NCBI RefSeq assembly: GCF_051401765.1
Contig: NC_135064.1
Span: forward strand, 28,370,001 to 28,434,000
Length of the DNA stretch: 64,000 nucleotides
From: Calliopsis andreniformis
Lineage: Eukaryota > Arthropoda > Insecta > Hymenoptera > Andrenidae
Direction: 5' to 3'
The position numbers and the translations under genes are program-made. A model generated the notes under the pieces. That model saw only the letters and a list, made by a program, of their open reading frames with translations. It had not been told where the DNA came from and searched no databases. Each line of letters starts with the position of its first letter. The first letter of the stretch is position 1. Below are positions 11,483-26,300 of this stretch, one piece after another.

Positions 11483-14400
11483 AAATTTTCAAAGCATTCC
11501 AAAACTTTCATATAGTATCATAACTACAGAAGGAAATTCGTACATACCTATCTACTACCGTGTTCAGTTTGACATGTTTTACAAGCTGGTAGATCCCGTA
11601 ATGACTCATTAAAAAGGAAATGTTACACTTGGAGAGATTTAGTCAAGTTTAATTCTCTTGTAAGAGGAAAGAAAATTCACGAAGACGTTCGAGTGTTTAT
11701 TACGTAACAGAGAGAAGTATCTGGCACGGTCGATCGGCAAATACCTTTGCAGACACGAAGGCGTGACCGATCACGACCGACCTTGGCACTCGTAATTTAT
11801 GCGGGATTTGTCATTACGGGAAGATCGAGGAGAGGCAGCCGCGCCAGTCACGCCTATCCTCGAAAATGGAAGATCGGTTAATTAGTGACGGGTTGGCTAA
11901 TGCACATTCCTTTGTCTCCGCTTCTTTCGTTATCTGATTTTGTCGTTTGGCCCTTGCCGCGCCACTGGCCACCTCCGTTGGCAGATAAGGAGCTCTGATA
12001 CCATACACCTATGGAAAAGCCCTTTCGAAAGCGTTCTCCGTGGAGCGCGACGATGACGGGACCTGCTCCGCCCTCTATTGCGGGTCCTCCTTCATCCTAT
12101 ACCTACCTATTTTAAAAGCTGCAATACCAATTTTCACCTATTTTTATTTCATACAATTTTTATTGGAGAATTTGTGCTAGATTTTCTACATAAGAAGCTT
12201 CATCCGTTCTACATTTGCGATCATTTTATTCGTATCCCCACAACTGTGCAGCTTCGAAAGTGTCGCGAAAGTGTCGAGCAAGAGCGCTTTGAGTGTTTGA
12301 GAGGCGTCCACCTGGGAAAAGTGAAAGAGCGGTCTTTGAATCCGTTCACGAGGGAATTATTGCGGGTATAATCTCTTCGAATAGAAAAACGGTGAACTTT
12401 GCGGATCACCGGACATCGTCGACAGCGCCGCACCCACGCGACAGTCCCGTTTATTTATGCACGCCGCTGTTATTTTATTCCTCCCTTCGCCACGCCTGAT
12501 CAGAGCCGAGTGTCGCGCTTTCTACTTGCCACGCCGACAGAGAGCCGCTGATTTAATCTCGCGCCGTTATAATTATTTATTTGCTAATTAACCTTTCGAC
12601 TGGCAGGCATTTTGCGGCGGCGCCTTTCGAGATGCGAGGCAATTCCTTAGCGAGTCGCGCGCTCAACCGGGATCGTTCACCTGGAAATCCCGAGGTACTT
12701 AATATCCTGAGTTTCTTCTCGAATCTTTCTCATCGACAAATTTCGAGGGAGGGAAAGGCAAATGGAGCAGGCTCTCTAGAAATCTCATCAATTTTAGGCA
12801 TAGAAAGTTTAGGCCAAAAATGTGGATTTCTGGAAGATTACCAATTCAATGTATCACATATACGAGCTGTGAAAAAAGGATTGGAGCCTCAGCCTGTACA
12901 AGTTAATTATTAATCTCTTCACGCATGTGCCGTGCAACAATTTTTCATTGCAGTTGAAGTACTCATTTAGATAGGTATTTATTTATAGATTTATTTGAAA
13001 ATTAAACTCGACGATGATTATCGGTCGGAAGATTGACAAAGTTGAAGATTGAAGAGGATTAAATCAGCGTTACAAAATCGAGCGAGGAAACGCGTCGAGC
13101 AGCTTGGTTAATGAGTCGCATATAATTACCCAGGTGGAAAAAACTCGTCTCGTTTCTCAATCCCGAGCACGTTCGCGGTTGTAACTGTTTCCTTTCGCGC
13201 GGAATCAATTACTTTCCTTTTTCTCCTTTCCCCTGGTATCGTTAACGCAGTCGTTCCCGTGGGTCGTCGCTCGTGGGCCAAGGTCGGGTAGCGTGGATGC
13301 ATCATATCCCGGGGGGGTTGACCTATCATCAACATCGACTAATTATCTGCGTTTACGCGTTCGCCGTTATCGGGACGCAGGTATCTGCGACTCATCCTCG
13401 CTTCTGCACGCGCGAACAAGCAATTTATCAAAACACATGGCCGATCGAGTCGCTGGGGCTGTCACCGTGCCTCGCATCGACCGATTACCTTCAAATGCAA
13501 CCTGTAGAGTGTGTATCGCCTCCTCGACTTCCCCTCCATTCAATTACCTTGTTATTTAATCTACGATCATTTCTGGGAATCCTACGACGATTATCAGCGA
13601 AAAGAAAAGCTTCCTATGATAAAAATTGATAGGTTGAAGAGATGCGTTAGCTTAAGTTTGTCCTCTATAATTAATCGGATTTAGAATATTTTTATAATCG
13701 CTTCTCGTGGTCTTCTCTCGAGAGATAGAGTAACGAGACGTGTTCAATCAAGCAGCAATCATGGTGTAATGGTTTATGCTTCCTAAGTATAACTTCGAAT
13801 CGCAGCGTAATAATTACAGAGAATCGTTGTGTCATATCACGTCACATCAAGTTCTACCTTGCATTCCTCGATTAATGTCTAGGTAATTAATTTTATGCAG
13901 AGAGTGGATCTATTGAATGACAGTGTATAAATTGGTTGGGACGAAACTCAAGCTGGTATCGAGGTCTCAAGTTTCATTATGCAACAACTCTCTTTAAATG
14001 AAACATTCCTCTTGTATCCTTTTTTTGTACTTTTCTACATCCACAAGAGTACTCTTCAAAATTGAGAATACTCGCTTCAATTTACTATCACTTGTTAGTA
14101 TCTTAAATGAACGAAATATTTTCCCATTTCATTTACTCTCACTCGTTCTACTTTATTCATTCACTTATCTCCCTTTCTCTATTTCATCTTCTCCCACACA
14201 GACAAGACAGTTGACGATATAGATTCACTTTGTCCCTCGATTTGTAGGATCCTATCGAAGCAGTACTCGAAATTGATCTTGAGTTTCCACCTTTGAAGTA
14301 TAGAATATCTGAAATCGCCGCAAGTTCCCTTGGACGGTAGATACAACTCCTATACAAACTTGGCATATTCTTTCGTGGCTTTGTAAATTCCCACGTTGTC

Positions 14401-16600
14401 GAGCTCAATATTTCCATCGATCCCTCCCTGCGTGTGAAAGAATACATCGTTGTTAGGGAACGACTACAGGAAACTTTCTTGCTAAGGTCGCTGATTCGCG
14501 AGCCACCCATTTAGCCCGTAGCTGCAATTTCGCCTCCGATGCATACCAATACGGAGACATCTATCCCACGATATTTACTCGCCATTAATTGCGATCGTAA
14601 GGATCGACATGCCATCATGGGATCACGACACGCGACGTAATTTATAAATTTAATTGATCATTTGTGTATTTATTACGCTATACGGAATAGGTGTATAACA
14701 AGACACATAGTTCGAATGACATCTAGAAAATATTTCAAAATGATTGTAAGTGGTATAGTTGTCCATTTGACTCGTTAACTTACCTCACCCTTTGACTATT
14801 CTCTTTCTCTCGAAGGGTCAGCTCTCGAAGTCTCATTGTTGCTCTCTTCCACTTCTAGCTACAGTACTCTCTTAATGAATCGACTCGGCCAGAATGAATA
14901 CGCGCACTCACTACCCCTCGCCAGCTAGCATAAAGACCAATCCATTTTCTTCCAGTTTTAGTAACACTTTCGTCCCACATAAACAGAATTGAAAGTTTTC
15001 CATGCAATCCGTAAATACAAGGTCTCTAAAGATAAGAGAACGAACCGAGCAACCGAGTCGCGCAGTATCAGGAGGGTCGAGGAAACGCGCGAACTCATCG
15101 CGGCAGGAAATTCCGGACGACCGGAAGCTCCGCTCGGTCCTGCTTCTCGACGCCGTCGCGGAGTAGCGTAAACGGTGCAGAGTCATCTCTGTGTAGTTGG
15201 GGATGGATGCCCGAACCCAGGTATTAGCATGACAAAGAGACGCTGGGACGCCTTCTCCTCGCTTCTGCTTCCACGTCGAGGGGCCGCTCTGCCTCTCAAT
15301 TCAAATGCGATGGGCGTATGCTATGCTAATATTCCCGATCCACCGGCGTTAATGCATTATCAGACGCGGCGAGGTGCATCCATGGGCGGCCGCGCTCGCG
15401 CGACCACTCAGCCGACGTGCATACAAGCGTCACGTCCCAAGACCGAGCGTGATCGTGTCGCGGCGCCCCTTGACGTCTCTATCAGCGTTTGCCTCCCTCC
15501 GATGCTGCCACCCCTCTTCTTACTTGTCGAAACCAAGACGCGTTTTCGGCTGGAGCACAGGCACCCAGGACGGAGGCAACATCCATTGTACTGAGCGTGG
15601 ATGGTATAGTGGCAGGTTGGATGGCGGAAGGAATATGGTTGTTTCCTATGATCGACCTTTCTTTGAATGGGAGACACTTCGCAAAGACAGCAAAGGTTCA
15701 AGTTCTTCACTGTACGCCTTTAACACTGAGTGTTTTGGTGACAGATCAAGCTCTCAAGAACGACTCAGGAATAGTAATATGTACAATAGTTCTTTGGAAT
15801 CCTAGAACAGCGCTGTTGAAACGAGAACCAGCGAGTCCTGTGGAGGCCAATAAGATATAGCCCAGAACGAAGCCACTCGAGTGGATCTCGCCTTACGCGC
15901 CTTGCCTTTCTGCATTTCACTGGTCAATTCACCAGTAACCAATAAGTACACTGGTGTTACGAAATTTGAGATCAGTTCGTAAGAGCTATAAACTTCTTCA
16001 GTCTATCAGTTTACAAGAAATGAAAAGTAAACGCCTTGAAATACTATGCTCGCCATAAATATTCCTCGAGTCATGGCTTCTCGCAATTCCTGATGGCTCT
16101 GGTGAAACGGATGGACGATTTTCTTGCGTTCACGGTTGGCGCGTCTCGTGGCTCGAGGGCGTCGTTTGTATCCCGTGTTCTGTGTCTCCACGGTCTGCCA
16201 CCCCATGGAACGGGTCGACAGTTGACACCGCTTTGACAGTGCGCCGCGTTCTGGCATTGTGCGGAACCGCGTGAGCGTGCCGCCTTGCCATTGTTGGGGT
16301 GTCGCCTCCTCTTCCTCTTTTTCTCGTGTCGTTTCTCTCTGCTCGCCCTTTCATCCCCGCTTGCCGGGACTTTCACGCGACATTCCGGTTTCCTTTTACT
16401 ATCAAATCATTTTCTTCCTCCTAGGACTCGATCGAGTATCCAACTTTTTTTGTAATTCTAAAATATACGTTTCTGAAGTTAATGATTGACAAAGCGACAA
16501 ATTATACATTTTCTGTATGGATACAAATAATCTTTTGTAATGGAAAGACAGTACACTCGCAGTATTTTATTATAGAACGGGAATTATGTACGTCGTAAAC

Positions 16601-19600
16601 ACCATTGCGGTTTACTTGTTGCCCAGGTATTAAAGTACTTAAACCTCATGTTTTCCTTCTACTTTTCAGGACACATTATACAGCAAACTTGCTGCGGACT
16701 TACTTCATTAAGCATTCGAAAATGTTCTCTTTATTTATCTCGTTCCACTCGCCTCAATTACACACTATTCCGTCGCCCCCCTTTTGTGAAATGCCTCCCT
16801 TGAACCGCGTTCCTCTCGCACCACGGCCTCCCGTCCATTTTTTCCACCCCGCTGTTTTTCTCCCCCTCCTCCTGGGCCTGCTCAACCCCCTGGCCGCGAC
16901 ACGCGTAAATGAATAATTTAACGGCAGAGACAGAAGCACGTGGAATTCGCGGCGTGGAATCCGCGCGGATGTCACGGCTGTGCGCATCACCGAGACACGC
17001 GTGTTCACGCGAGTGACGCGCCCCTCGGTTTTTCGCCTTTTATGCGAAACGCCGGACGGAGGGTGACTCTCTATTCTCCATTGTGTCAGTGGGGGTGCGT
17101 TTGATAGTCTCGATGCGGAGGTTCGTTACTGTGGTTACTGCTCGGGGCTTTTCGACCACTTTATGTCATCGTGAACTCGAACGTGCTGGTCATTTAATAA
17201 TGTATGTAGGAGTGTATTATTATTTGATGGGGATTATAAAAAATGATGTCTACCGCAACACGATAAAACAGAGCAGAGAAAAGTAGAGGCACTCGGTCCC
17301 CTTCGGTTTATTATAATTTCATTTAAGAATATTCCCCTTATATAAAGTTAATGAAAGCATCGAGAAAAATTACTGTGACACAGATACTTCTCGAAATAAG
17401 TCGATAGCCAGGAGGAGACATCATCTCCGCGTGAAAACGGAGGATTTCGTTATTCCCGACCGTTTATCGGCTCTTAAACGAACCGTTTAGAGCCCCGTAT
17501 TTTAATGGTTCGATATACTCCACGACATCGGGAAGAGAAAATTCATAAGAGGGCATTTAGTGCGGTCGTTAAAATTCTGGAAAAGTCGTAAAACCCGGGT
17601 AGCACGGTGCTACGGCGGCGGTAGGGTTCCCTACCACCAGGTGATCCGGCAGAAAGAACGAGTTTATGGAGGCAAAAACTGTACCGACGACACGGGCTCC
17701 TTTTTCGTCCATCTTGAGACACGACAGCTACGCAATTCCGCCTTCCTTTTTCTCTCTATCTTTCTGGATTTATATCATTACCCTCTTGCTGTCTCTTCCT
17801 CCTGGATGATGATAGTCATTCCGGAGGCGATAATAAAACTGCTGGGAAATATCAGGGATTTTCACAGGCTAATCGAATTTTAGTGATTGCTATAGCCTGT
17901 AGAGTCTATCCCGCGTCTCCAAAATAAATTAACTATTCCCTTTGTCCCGATTCATCTTACATCATAGGATTCAACAAAAAGCTGTCTCTAAGGTCTTCCT
18001 ATAGGCAGCGCAAGTGGTATTATCGAAGAGTACGTCCTCTGGTGTCTATGTCTACTGGTCGGACAGGTTCACTAACATACGGCATATTGCAACGTGACGA
18101 TCGATTAAGCTTCGACGAAGCATGCCGTGTTCAAGAGTTATCGATGAATTTCACGCTTTTACGCAAAGAGATGCGTAACTGATCTCGAGACGTGCCATCA
18201 AGGTCCTTTGAAGTCTCTATCGCGCAGCCACGCGATCAGCTTGGGTCATCGTAATCCAATCAACGATCTTCAATCACGAAGCGACCCTAAGCAGCGACAA
18301 CAGACAACGCAGGGTCGTGGTTAGTCGAATATCTTGTCGTTGAAAAAACGTTAATTGAGTGTCAGTGTGATTCTTGACCCTTAATGAAGAAGTTAGCTGC
18401 AACGCTAGCGAAACGTTGGAATAATTCTTTCAAAAGGACACGGCTTTCACCTAGGAACCTCAACAGTCAGAACTGTGTTTCACGCTGGACCGTGAAAGTC
18501 TGAAATCATCAATTTTTCAGATATTTTTGAAGGAAAATTTGGTGAAAAGATTTCTTTTCCTTTTTGTAGAGATATACAAAATATTAAATTAACCCTGTCC
18601 CAGTAGAAAAATGTCAAATATCCCCCATTACCGTCAAAAAACATTCAATTACGCGAAGAACACCGTATCTCCCTATTTGCAGGTAATGGACAGTTATGTC
18701 TATCTGGATCAGCCGCGACGAAAGACACGGAAGAAAGGAATCGACAACGGTGGCAGGTTGGCTGTAGTAATAAGGGTATTAAAATCGCACGGTGCATCGT
18801 CTCGCGGCACGCGGGACAGATTTGGGTCGTTCGTTTTACGATCTTCGGAGTACGTATATTTCCAAGAGAGGAGAGGGTCAGGGAAGGAAGGGCGAGAAGA
18901 AGAGAGAGAGATTGTGAGCACCTGTGTAACGGAGGAGGGCAGCTCGCGTGATGCATATTTTTCATGAACTCGCCACCTTCCGTGACACGGCGGAGTGTAC
19001 CGGTGGCCCTTCTGCGAACGTATCCGCACTCCCATCTCCGACTACTCGTAAAGTGACCTTACTTTTTACGACTTCTCAGTCACGATTAGCGGAAAGAAGC
19101 GGAATGAAAATCGAGAGACGTTCTCGAACGCGAACACGGTTGCTCGGGACACGAACAGAGCTTGCGAAACAGCTCGACTACTCCTTCTGCCTTGTTTCTC
19201 GCCTCGCTTTTTCGGGGGAGATGAGACAACCGTGTCCCTGGAATCTCGAGATATCTCTTACTTCTGTGCTATCTTTCCGTTCCTGGAAAAAGTTGTTCCA
19301 TAAAAAGTGTGTATCAACAGTTGTCGTAAAATAGAATGTATTGTGGAATATTGCGAAATAATAGGATGCCCGTGACGATTACATAATTTGATAACTTTCA
19401 GCGCCTCCAGATGAAAGTTACGTTGAACAGCCTTTATTTAGCAACGACATCCGTTCTGCTGATTTCTTAGATGTCCGTAGATGAAAGTTTTTATAGAACA
19501 GGTGAATTCACTGATATCTCTAATAATATCCATCTTGCCCGTTTATTCCAGTAATTCGAAGGTTCCAAATTAATTGTTTACGAGGCGAATATCTTTAATG

Positions 19601-20620
19601 AAATTCTCCATGCGACAGGTGGTTTCGTTTGCCCACAAATTTTTTCTGTCTTCCCCTTTCTTCTGTGTCGAGTCAAAGGATCCTGAGTGCTGGTTTATGA
19701 CACCGATATCTTTATTGAAATTTTTCTCACGACAGCTGACTCTCTATCTCATTGTCAGCACGACCCATCTTCTACGACTTTTCTTCTTTCACCAACTACA
19801 TAGTGAATCATTCGGAACATCCATGATCTACATGTTAATTGCTTTTGCCTGTTATCGTTCGATAAAAAGTTAACAAATCAATCGAATCGTTCTGGTAACA
19901 TTTGAATCTGTACAATCACACTCAAATGTTCTCTAGAAAAAACGAAAGGAAGAAATATAGCGGGAGAGAGGGATTAATACTGTAGAATTTATTAAAGGCT
20001 CGATTCCACGTAAATGTCATTAACATAAACCGTAAATATCAATTTGTACGAAGCAATTTGGCCGCGAGACGATGACGACCGAGGTAGCAGCGACTATAAT
20101 CGCGTGAGCGCCTATATCGGACCAGTATCGGCGCTGTTATCGTGCCTCTCCTTCCTTAATCGAGGACATCATAAGATTTTTATGTAGGCCATTAGGCGAG
20201 GTATGTCCCCGATAATTAATGGACTAAAGGTGCACGTTGAAATTAAGGACTCGCCGCCGGGTTCGAGTAAAAAATTAATACTTCACGACGTTCTTCGACA
20301 AACGTTCCCTGCAGTTACGATTCTTCGAAGCGCTCTCAGAAAGGTAGACTTCTTTAATGTGCTCCATTTATTATTAAAAAATTTCACACAACGTAAAATT
20401 TTCTCTCTTCTTTTATGCTCGTATTTCATTGAAATATAGATTTGTAGTTTTTCAGAAACGAATATTTACATTTAATTAAGAAAAACATGACGAGAGAACG
20501 TTTTTCTTCTGTGGCAGCAGTTTCTGTGCATTTATTTTAGCACTTTTACCCAGAATCACCGCTGAAACGAAAAACCATTTCTGGGTCAACAGTTTCGATT
20601 TTCATCGAGTGAGCGTGCGT
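16601..20620. other. Non-coding stretch; isolated splice-acceptor-like motifs
   Basis: A strong 3' splice-site-like motif (TTTTCCTTCTACTTTTCAG, AG at 16668-16669) is followed by one frame that stays open for about 250 bp, but no consensus donor closes it and the product resembles nothing known. At 18682/18683 TATTTGCAG abuts GTAATG, a weaker recursive-site-like motif. The hairpin at 17469-17494 is listed separately. Otherwise nothing is recognisable. Confidence 0.55.
17469..17494. repeat. 11-bp hairpin with one bulge and 3-nt loop
   Basis: GGCTCTTAAACG (17469-17480) pairs with CGTTTAGAGCC (17484-17494), with a single unpaired T and the loop AAC. It is a tight, strong stem but far shorter than a microRNA precursor. 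No adjacent gene suggests a role. Confidence 0.7.
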
Positions 20621-20625
20621 ACACG

Positions 20626-20960
20626 CGCACGCGCCAGTAATCATAATTAGCGCACGGCCCCTTGAGAAAGGTCTTAATTACGAAGCACGGTCCACAATGG
20701 GGGCCAGCATGGTGTGCGCGCTCCCTTTAATAAATTTCGCCTCGGTAACGGGATACCAGCCAAAAATTTCGGCCGTCTCGCAATTTTCGATCGTTAAATC
20801 ACGAACAGCGGTCGTGTAACGAGCGCCGCGACAGCGAGTACCGCCGAGGATCGCTCTGGGACCATGAAGTTCCGCCCCCGGAGCGAACCGTCGAAAGTAT
20901 CCACTATTCCCTGCCACTGTAATGGGAAACTTATAGTGATTTATCGGCGATCTAGCGCGA
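20626..20960. promoter_or_regulatory. Candidate cis-regulatory block
   Basis: Homeodomain-type cores (CATAATTAGC near 20642, CTTAATTACG near 20672, GTTAAATC near 20793) alternate with CpG-rich segments over about 330 bp. Such a mix is typical of conserved non-coding elements near insect developmental genes. The open frame on its minus strand (20678-20917) has no known motif. There is no direct evidence of conservation. Confidence 0.25.
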
Positions 20961-23270
20961 CCGCGATCGTCCTTTCATTTTACGAGGGAAACTGGATTTA
21001 AATGGGTGGATGCTTCTGGCGAAAGTTAAGTGTCGTCTCGCTTTTGAGTTTCAAACACGTTCCTTGCTAAAGAATACCAAGAGTTTTGCTTCTTTTTCGT
21101 ATTTTTTTTCTATAAGTAATCTTCTCTCCTGAATCCACTAGTGCAATATTTTTATCGCGGCTTTTAATACGAACAATGAAAGTTCATAGTATAAGATTCA
21201 GCGCAGCATGATGTTTACACGCTTGGCAATGCCATGGAATCCGACATTAAGAGTTTATTTTGAGCCTTCCCTGTGAACGATTGCATCTGAGACTAGCGGT
21301 CTTTCGTGCATCACTACGTGTATGCTTAACTTATCAGAGAATAATCAGAGAAAAATAATGAAAAATTATCTAAAAATTTGTGATATCGTGTAAAAGATTT
21401 TAAAATCTTTTGGGCTGTTCAACGCCTTCCAGAAGTTCCAAGGTATCCAGAGTTAGACAGAGTCAATCGGCGTCGATCGTAAATGGAAGAGGCTGAGGAC
21501 GAAGCGCGTTGCAAACGATGGGATTCCATCGAGGCAATAAATACACAATTAAGCGGCGTTGATGTCGATTCCGGGTCCAGAGGACGTTTAACGACACGAT
21601 AAAATCGGGTGACAAGTGTCACAGCGAGAGGACCAGGGATTATGGCGAGGCAGCGCACAATAGGGATAAATCCCTGGCCAGAGGGCGCGTCTCCTGGTCA
21701 TAATTTAAGTTGCCCGATGATTCCTCGAAGGTACTTTATTAAATCCTCTCGCGAAGGGGCAGAGAGCTTCGACAAAAGTTCATGACGGAGACAGAGACAC
21801 AAATCGAATACGTAAAAACAGGGACAGGAATAGAGCCATGGAGAGGGAGGAGACTATGAAATGGTAAAATAGAATACGTGGAGAAGAGATCATAAGTGGG
21901 ACGAAGGATCAGGGACAATTATTCCGAAGCAGTAAAGCTCCAGTGCGCGTCGAATCGTAATTAGCATAAACTGATCGACATCGACTATTCTGTAACGAGA
22001 ATCATCCGGTTTAACGATAATTGCAATCAAGTTTATATACACGGTGTCAGCGTACAACGAGTCGCGTTTCGTTTCGCGTTCGTGACCGGACGTCGTATGA
22101 ATCGTAACAGGTGTAACTTTACGGATAATCATTTAGCCCTGAGTGGGATCATCGCGACGACCGGGTGATTAAGTTAATCGTTGATCGAGCACCGAACCGC
22201 TCTGTCCCGACAACATTCGAGCATGGTAAGTAGTTCATTAGCAATCCACGACTGCCTTTTTTGCTTCATTGTTCACATCGCTGGCAAGGAAAACGGACTG
22301 TTTCGCGTCTAATCAGCACGTCTTGTATCTAGTTAGGATACACAAGGTCAGATTACAAATGCGAAAAATTCAATCTTGAATTTATTATCGGCAGGGGGAG
22401 CTACAGAAACTCCTTAGCGTTTCTAGTTAATAGGACTGATATAGTATAACGTAGCATAGTATGGTACAACAAGGTATTTTACAATTACAGTTTTCTACAA
22501 ATACTAAAGGACTTAGGACTTGAACATACGCACAACATACATTAATCTGAATACTGAGGGTAAATGAAAGATCAGATCGACTGAATTAGACCATTCGGTC
22601 CCGAAATTCAACAGAGGTCTATTGACCAGCCACTGAAGTGAAATTTTGCATGTCAAAGTGGCTCCTTCGAAAGTGGCGACATTAAACGGCACCGTAACGC
22701 AATATATCGACGGTCCTCTTCTATCGCTTTGTCACTGAAAGTGTCTGTCCGCAAGGAAATGCGATTACGCGCGGCCGAATTTCGGATTCACCCTCGTGGG
22801 CAACGTTTTACCCGCGTATTATTCGAATCCACTTTGAGTCCCCCTCACACGGCAAGGACACCCGTTTGCCTCCCGTCCTGCCGCGTCCTCCAGGCCGCAT
22901 AGCCTGGCGAAATGCGCTTTGCGATTTAAATTTTGTCGCGGGACAAATTGCCTGACAAATCGGATTTTCACCGTGCCACGGCGACGCACCATCACCGACG
23001 ACGATCAAAAGCCTGGCCTCCTCCTCCTCTTCTTTTTCTCTCGGTCGCTTTGTACCCTCTTCGCGGACCACAATTCCCCCGGAATCCAATCGGTCGACTG
23101 TCCAAAACGGTTTGCTCACCACCACCGCGGAACACTCTCTTCTCTCGTGGAAGTTCATTATCTTCTTTCAGGTCGTGGCCTTCGGTGGATTAAACGCTGG
23201 CGTTACGACGTGGCGGCGCTTGGTACTCATATTGATAATGTACCTCTCTAGTGGGATAAGTTTCATTTTT
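20961..23270. other. Non-coding stretch, no gene recognised
   Basis: Unique sequence with many TAAT cores between 22080 and 22180 and a GC-rich patch at 22840-23230. The patch opens frames on both strands at once, which argues against coding. No RNA gene or transposon is recognised. Confidence 0.6.
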
Positions 23271-23279
23271 CCAGAACTG

Positions 23280-23283
<4 letters not shown>

Positions 23284-23351
<68 letters not shown>
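23284..23351. repeat. (GA)n microsatellite, about 33 units
   Basis: An essentially uninterrupted GA dinucleotide run fills about 66 bp. This is the longest simple dinucleotide repeat in the window. Frames reading through it give alternating Arg-Glu on one strand and Ser-Leu on the other, which are artefacts. GA repeats are common GAGA-factor-type targets in insects, but no linked promoter is visible here. Confidence 0.98.
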
Positions 23352-23353
<2 letters not shown>

Positions 23354-26300
23354 TTCGTAATAAGGCATTGTAATTCTAATTTAAATTGTATTGATATATG
23401 AATATTTATAACAGCAATTAGTGCAAGCTATTGGTCTATTGAAGTCAAAGTTCAACATGTTTCGTATTGTGCTTGATCTTTCACAAGCATCTTTATGGCT
23501 ACTGGAAACGACATTATAGGTTTGATTAAAAGCATGTTTTAAATCGCTTCCAAGAAGAGCATATTACATAACTTAGCAATTAGAAATACGAATAATTGTG
23601 TACTAATGGAGGAAGTAGTTAAGTTGCAGCACTTTGTGTGCGAGAAGTGTTCTTCACAAAGCAGCAGACCATTGTTTCCTCATCAAATATCAACTATTCG
23701 TGGCATTCCCAGAATATACAGGAAGGTCAAGTCTTGCCCGCATATGTAATTACTATATCTTACACTGTAACATAAAGTATTAACCAATTAACTCTGAAAG
23801 ACATTCTTGAACGTAGAAAATTGTCATATCTGCCCTACATTTGTTTCCTACATAGAACTTCACTGTCACGAACAAGATAGATAAAAAATTGGAGAAATCG
23901 TGCATCGCGAAGAGATGGGTTTCCCTGATAAATGTGCAAGAAACACATACGTACATGGTAGCTCGACCGTGCACGATATTTATTCAGGGGAGTCCTGAAT
24001 GAGTCCGCTGTCGGTGGTTTCAGTAATCACGGGAGAACGCAGTGCTTTCTTCGTCGCTGAATGGAGGGATTCCTCGAGAACGTAGGACCGCCGCGAGTGG
24101 CACTCTGGCCGATTCTTTCGAGACGATGCTGGCCGCTTTAATTAAGTGGCGTCTCCCTTTTTCCACGGCGAAGAGGGCATCCGCGAATCCCGCGACGAAT
24201 GAAAGCCTTTCGAGTCCTCGACGAAGTTGTTACGGCGAGACCTTTCCGTCGACCGTAGATCGCTTTCAGCCGCCCCTGGGAACAGAGATCCGCTTCGAAT
24301 TACTTAAAAACTCTGAAACGGCCCCTTTTTATGGCATTCCTGATGGAGAACGCTCGCGAGCTTGCTCGATATACCGTACAGAGGAGTCTGAGATCCGCTA
24401 TCGACGCATACCTGAGACACGAGGAAGTACCTCCTATAGGTAATTTAATTATTTTTTAATGGTCTTGCGATGGGTTTCAGCACGAATGAGTTTATTTTGA
24501 CTGCATCTTTAACCGCTTTTCTATGAGATTGCTGATTAGTGAGTAAACGTTATTGGTAATCGAACTACCAAGACGGCTGTCAACGGTTCGTATATTATCT
24601 ATAAATTCAATCAACATGACACAGTTATTGAAAATTTAGAAATTATTTCTGCGGGTACAGTCAATATCCAGTTACACAATAATTATTGGAAGTATTCATT
24701 ACAATTTGGTTTCATTAATTACGTCGAAACAATTATACGTGCAAGGTTTACTGAAACTGTTATCGCAAACTAGCTAAAATTCATAATTGTTATTCTCGTT
24801 TGTTCGAACCGTTTAATTTTAATTAAAGATCTGATTGCTTTAGGATTGTTATAATAGGATATCTCCTCATTTTGTATTGCAATTACTGAAAGAGAGCCCT
24901 TGGAACAAGATCACGGATGCAATTAGCGATGTCTCTTTCGGAATTGTGTGAGTTGATTTTATCGTATCCAATTCCTTCTCAATTTCGACCTCTACGCATC
25001 ATGGTCGCTGATAATTATTCCGAGATTAGGGACTCACGTGAGACGAGAGGGTTGAGAACCTTCCAGTGACGGCTTGTCAGTCGTCATGTCCTTAAATACG
25101 AATTGGAATAAAAAACAATCAGTTCGGCTAAGACAAAACTGCAGGAAATGTTTCAGACAGTATTGGATCACTCTTTCACCTTCTATGTATTAGAACAGAC
25201 ACAAGTTAGAGATACAATTTCGACACAACTTCAAATGCATCTCCTCGATTCCTTGTATCTGAATCTGCGACAGGTAAACAGACGTAGAAGGATTCTCGGC
25301 TCGAGCAAAGCGTGATTCGTCCTTAATTTCTCACCGCTCGTTCTCATTTGCATTTAATCGTAAACACCTTGATCGCCAGAGATATTGAGTCATCTTTACT
25401 GCGTTCGTCGGACGAGGTGATGCAACGACACACGAGAGCCGGTGTCGTTCGAGATTGGCACCCATTATCGTTTCAAACGCAAGAGAACGGTTTCTCACTT
25501 TGCTCGAATTGCTTGGCTTTCGACTTCAAAGCTCTTCTACTTGGCAGGTTGATGTTCTACCAGGAGCATAATCAAACACGAGATACGTAGAATGTTCTCA
25601 TTATTCTGAAGATTATTACCTATGCAATTTCTAATGGAGTAGACAGTGGCTATTGAAATAACGATCGATGTATTTATGTGAGCAATTGAGATGAAGTTGC
25701 TATTTTGTGTAATGGAGCTGAAATGATAATAGCTAATTTTTATTTATTTAATCGGAATAGTTATCAGAGGCTTGAACACGCACTCTCTATTATATTACCT
25801 ATCCAGCAAGAATGAGTATTTCCTTTGTATCTTGCAGAGTTTTATTTAATTACCTTCTTCTGCAATATCTTCTTATTTCTTTATATTGCTAACTTCTAAC
25901 TTCCCCTAAGACTATTAATTACGTATACGCTGCTTCTGTCACGTCAAAGTTTCAGGGCACAATTTCCTATCAGATGTTCTCACCCCCGCAATGATTTCCA
26001 ACTGGCCGCGAGCACTCAGCACGATTGGCATCGCGATGAAAGCAGTCATCGAGAATCGAATCGCAGCCGCGTAAGGCGCGTAAACTTTTACGAGGCACAA
26101 TTTAAAGATTAAGCCAGAGGAAGAGAGCATCCCTTTCAACCGATCGAACATTCGACGCGCATAAATTTCTCCTGCCCCTCTGCGTCCCGTTCTTCCGGAA
26201 ATTTGGTAATGGGGTGAAAAAAGAGGCTGAATTTTGTCGATGCGCGACGTCGAGATACAATTTTCAGCGTCGAAGGGGGTGACTGGGGGCGGTTCGTGGC

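Larger units (their letters stand above)
10929..16600. other. Non-coding stretch with small repeats
   Basis: Apart from the hairpin at 11290-11310 and the 8-bp tandem repeat at 11427-11482, this stretch holds unique sequence only. Reading frames near 15175-15860 overlap in three frames on the + strand and also on the minus strand, as expected in a GC-rich patch. None has a recognisable domain. No tRNA-like box A and box B pair was found. Confidence 0.6.

Noticed and set aside
16650..16916. Strong acceptor-like site at 16669 with a downstream open frame
   Set aside because: No consensus donor follows, the other two frames stop, and the open frame becomes a Pro-rich composition artefact.
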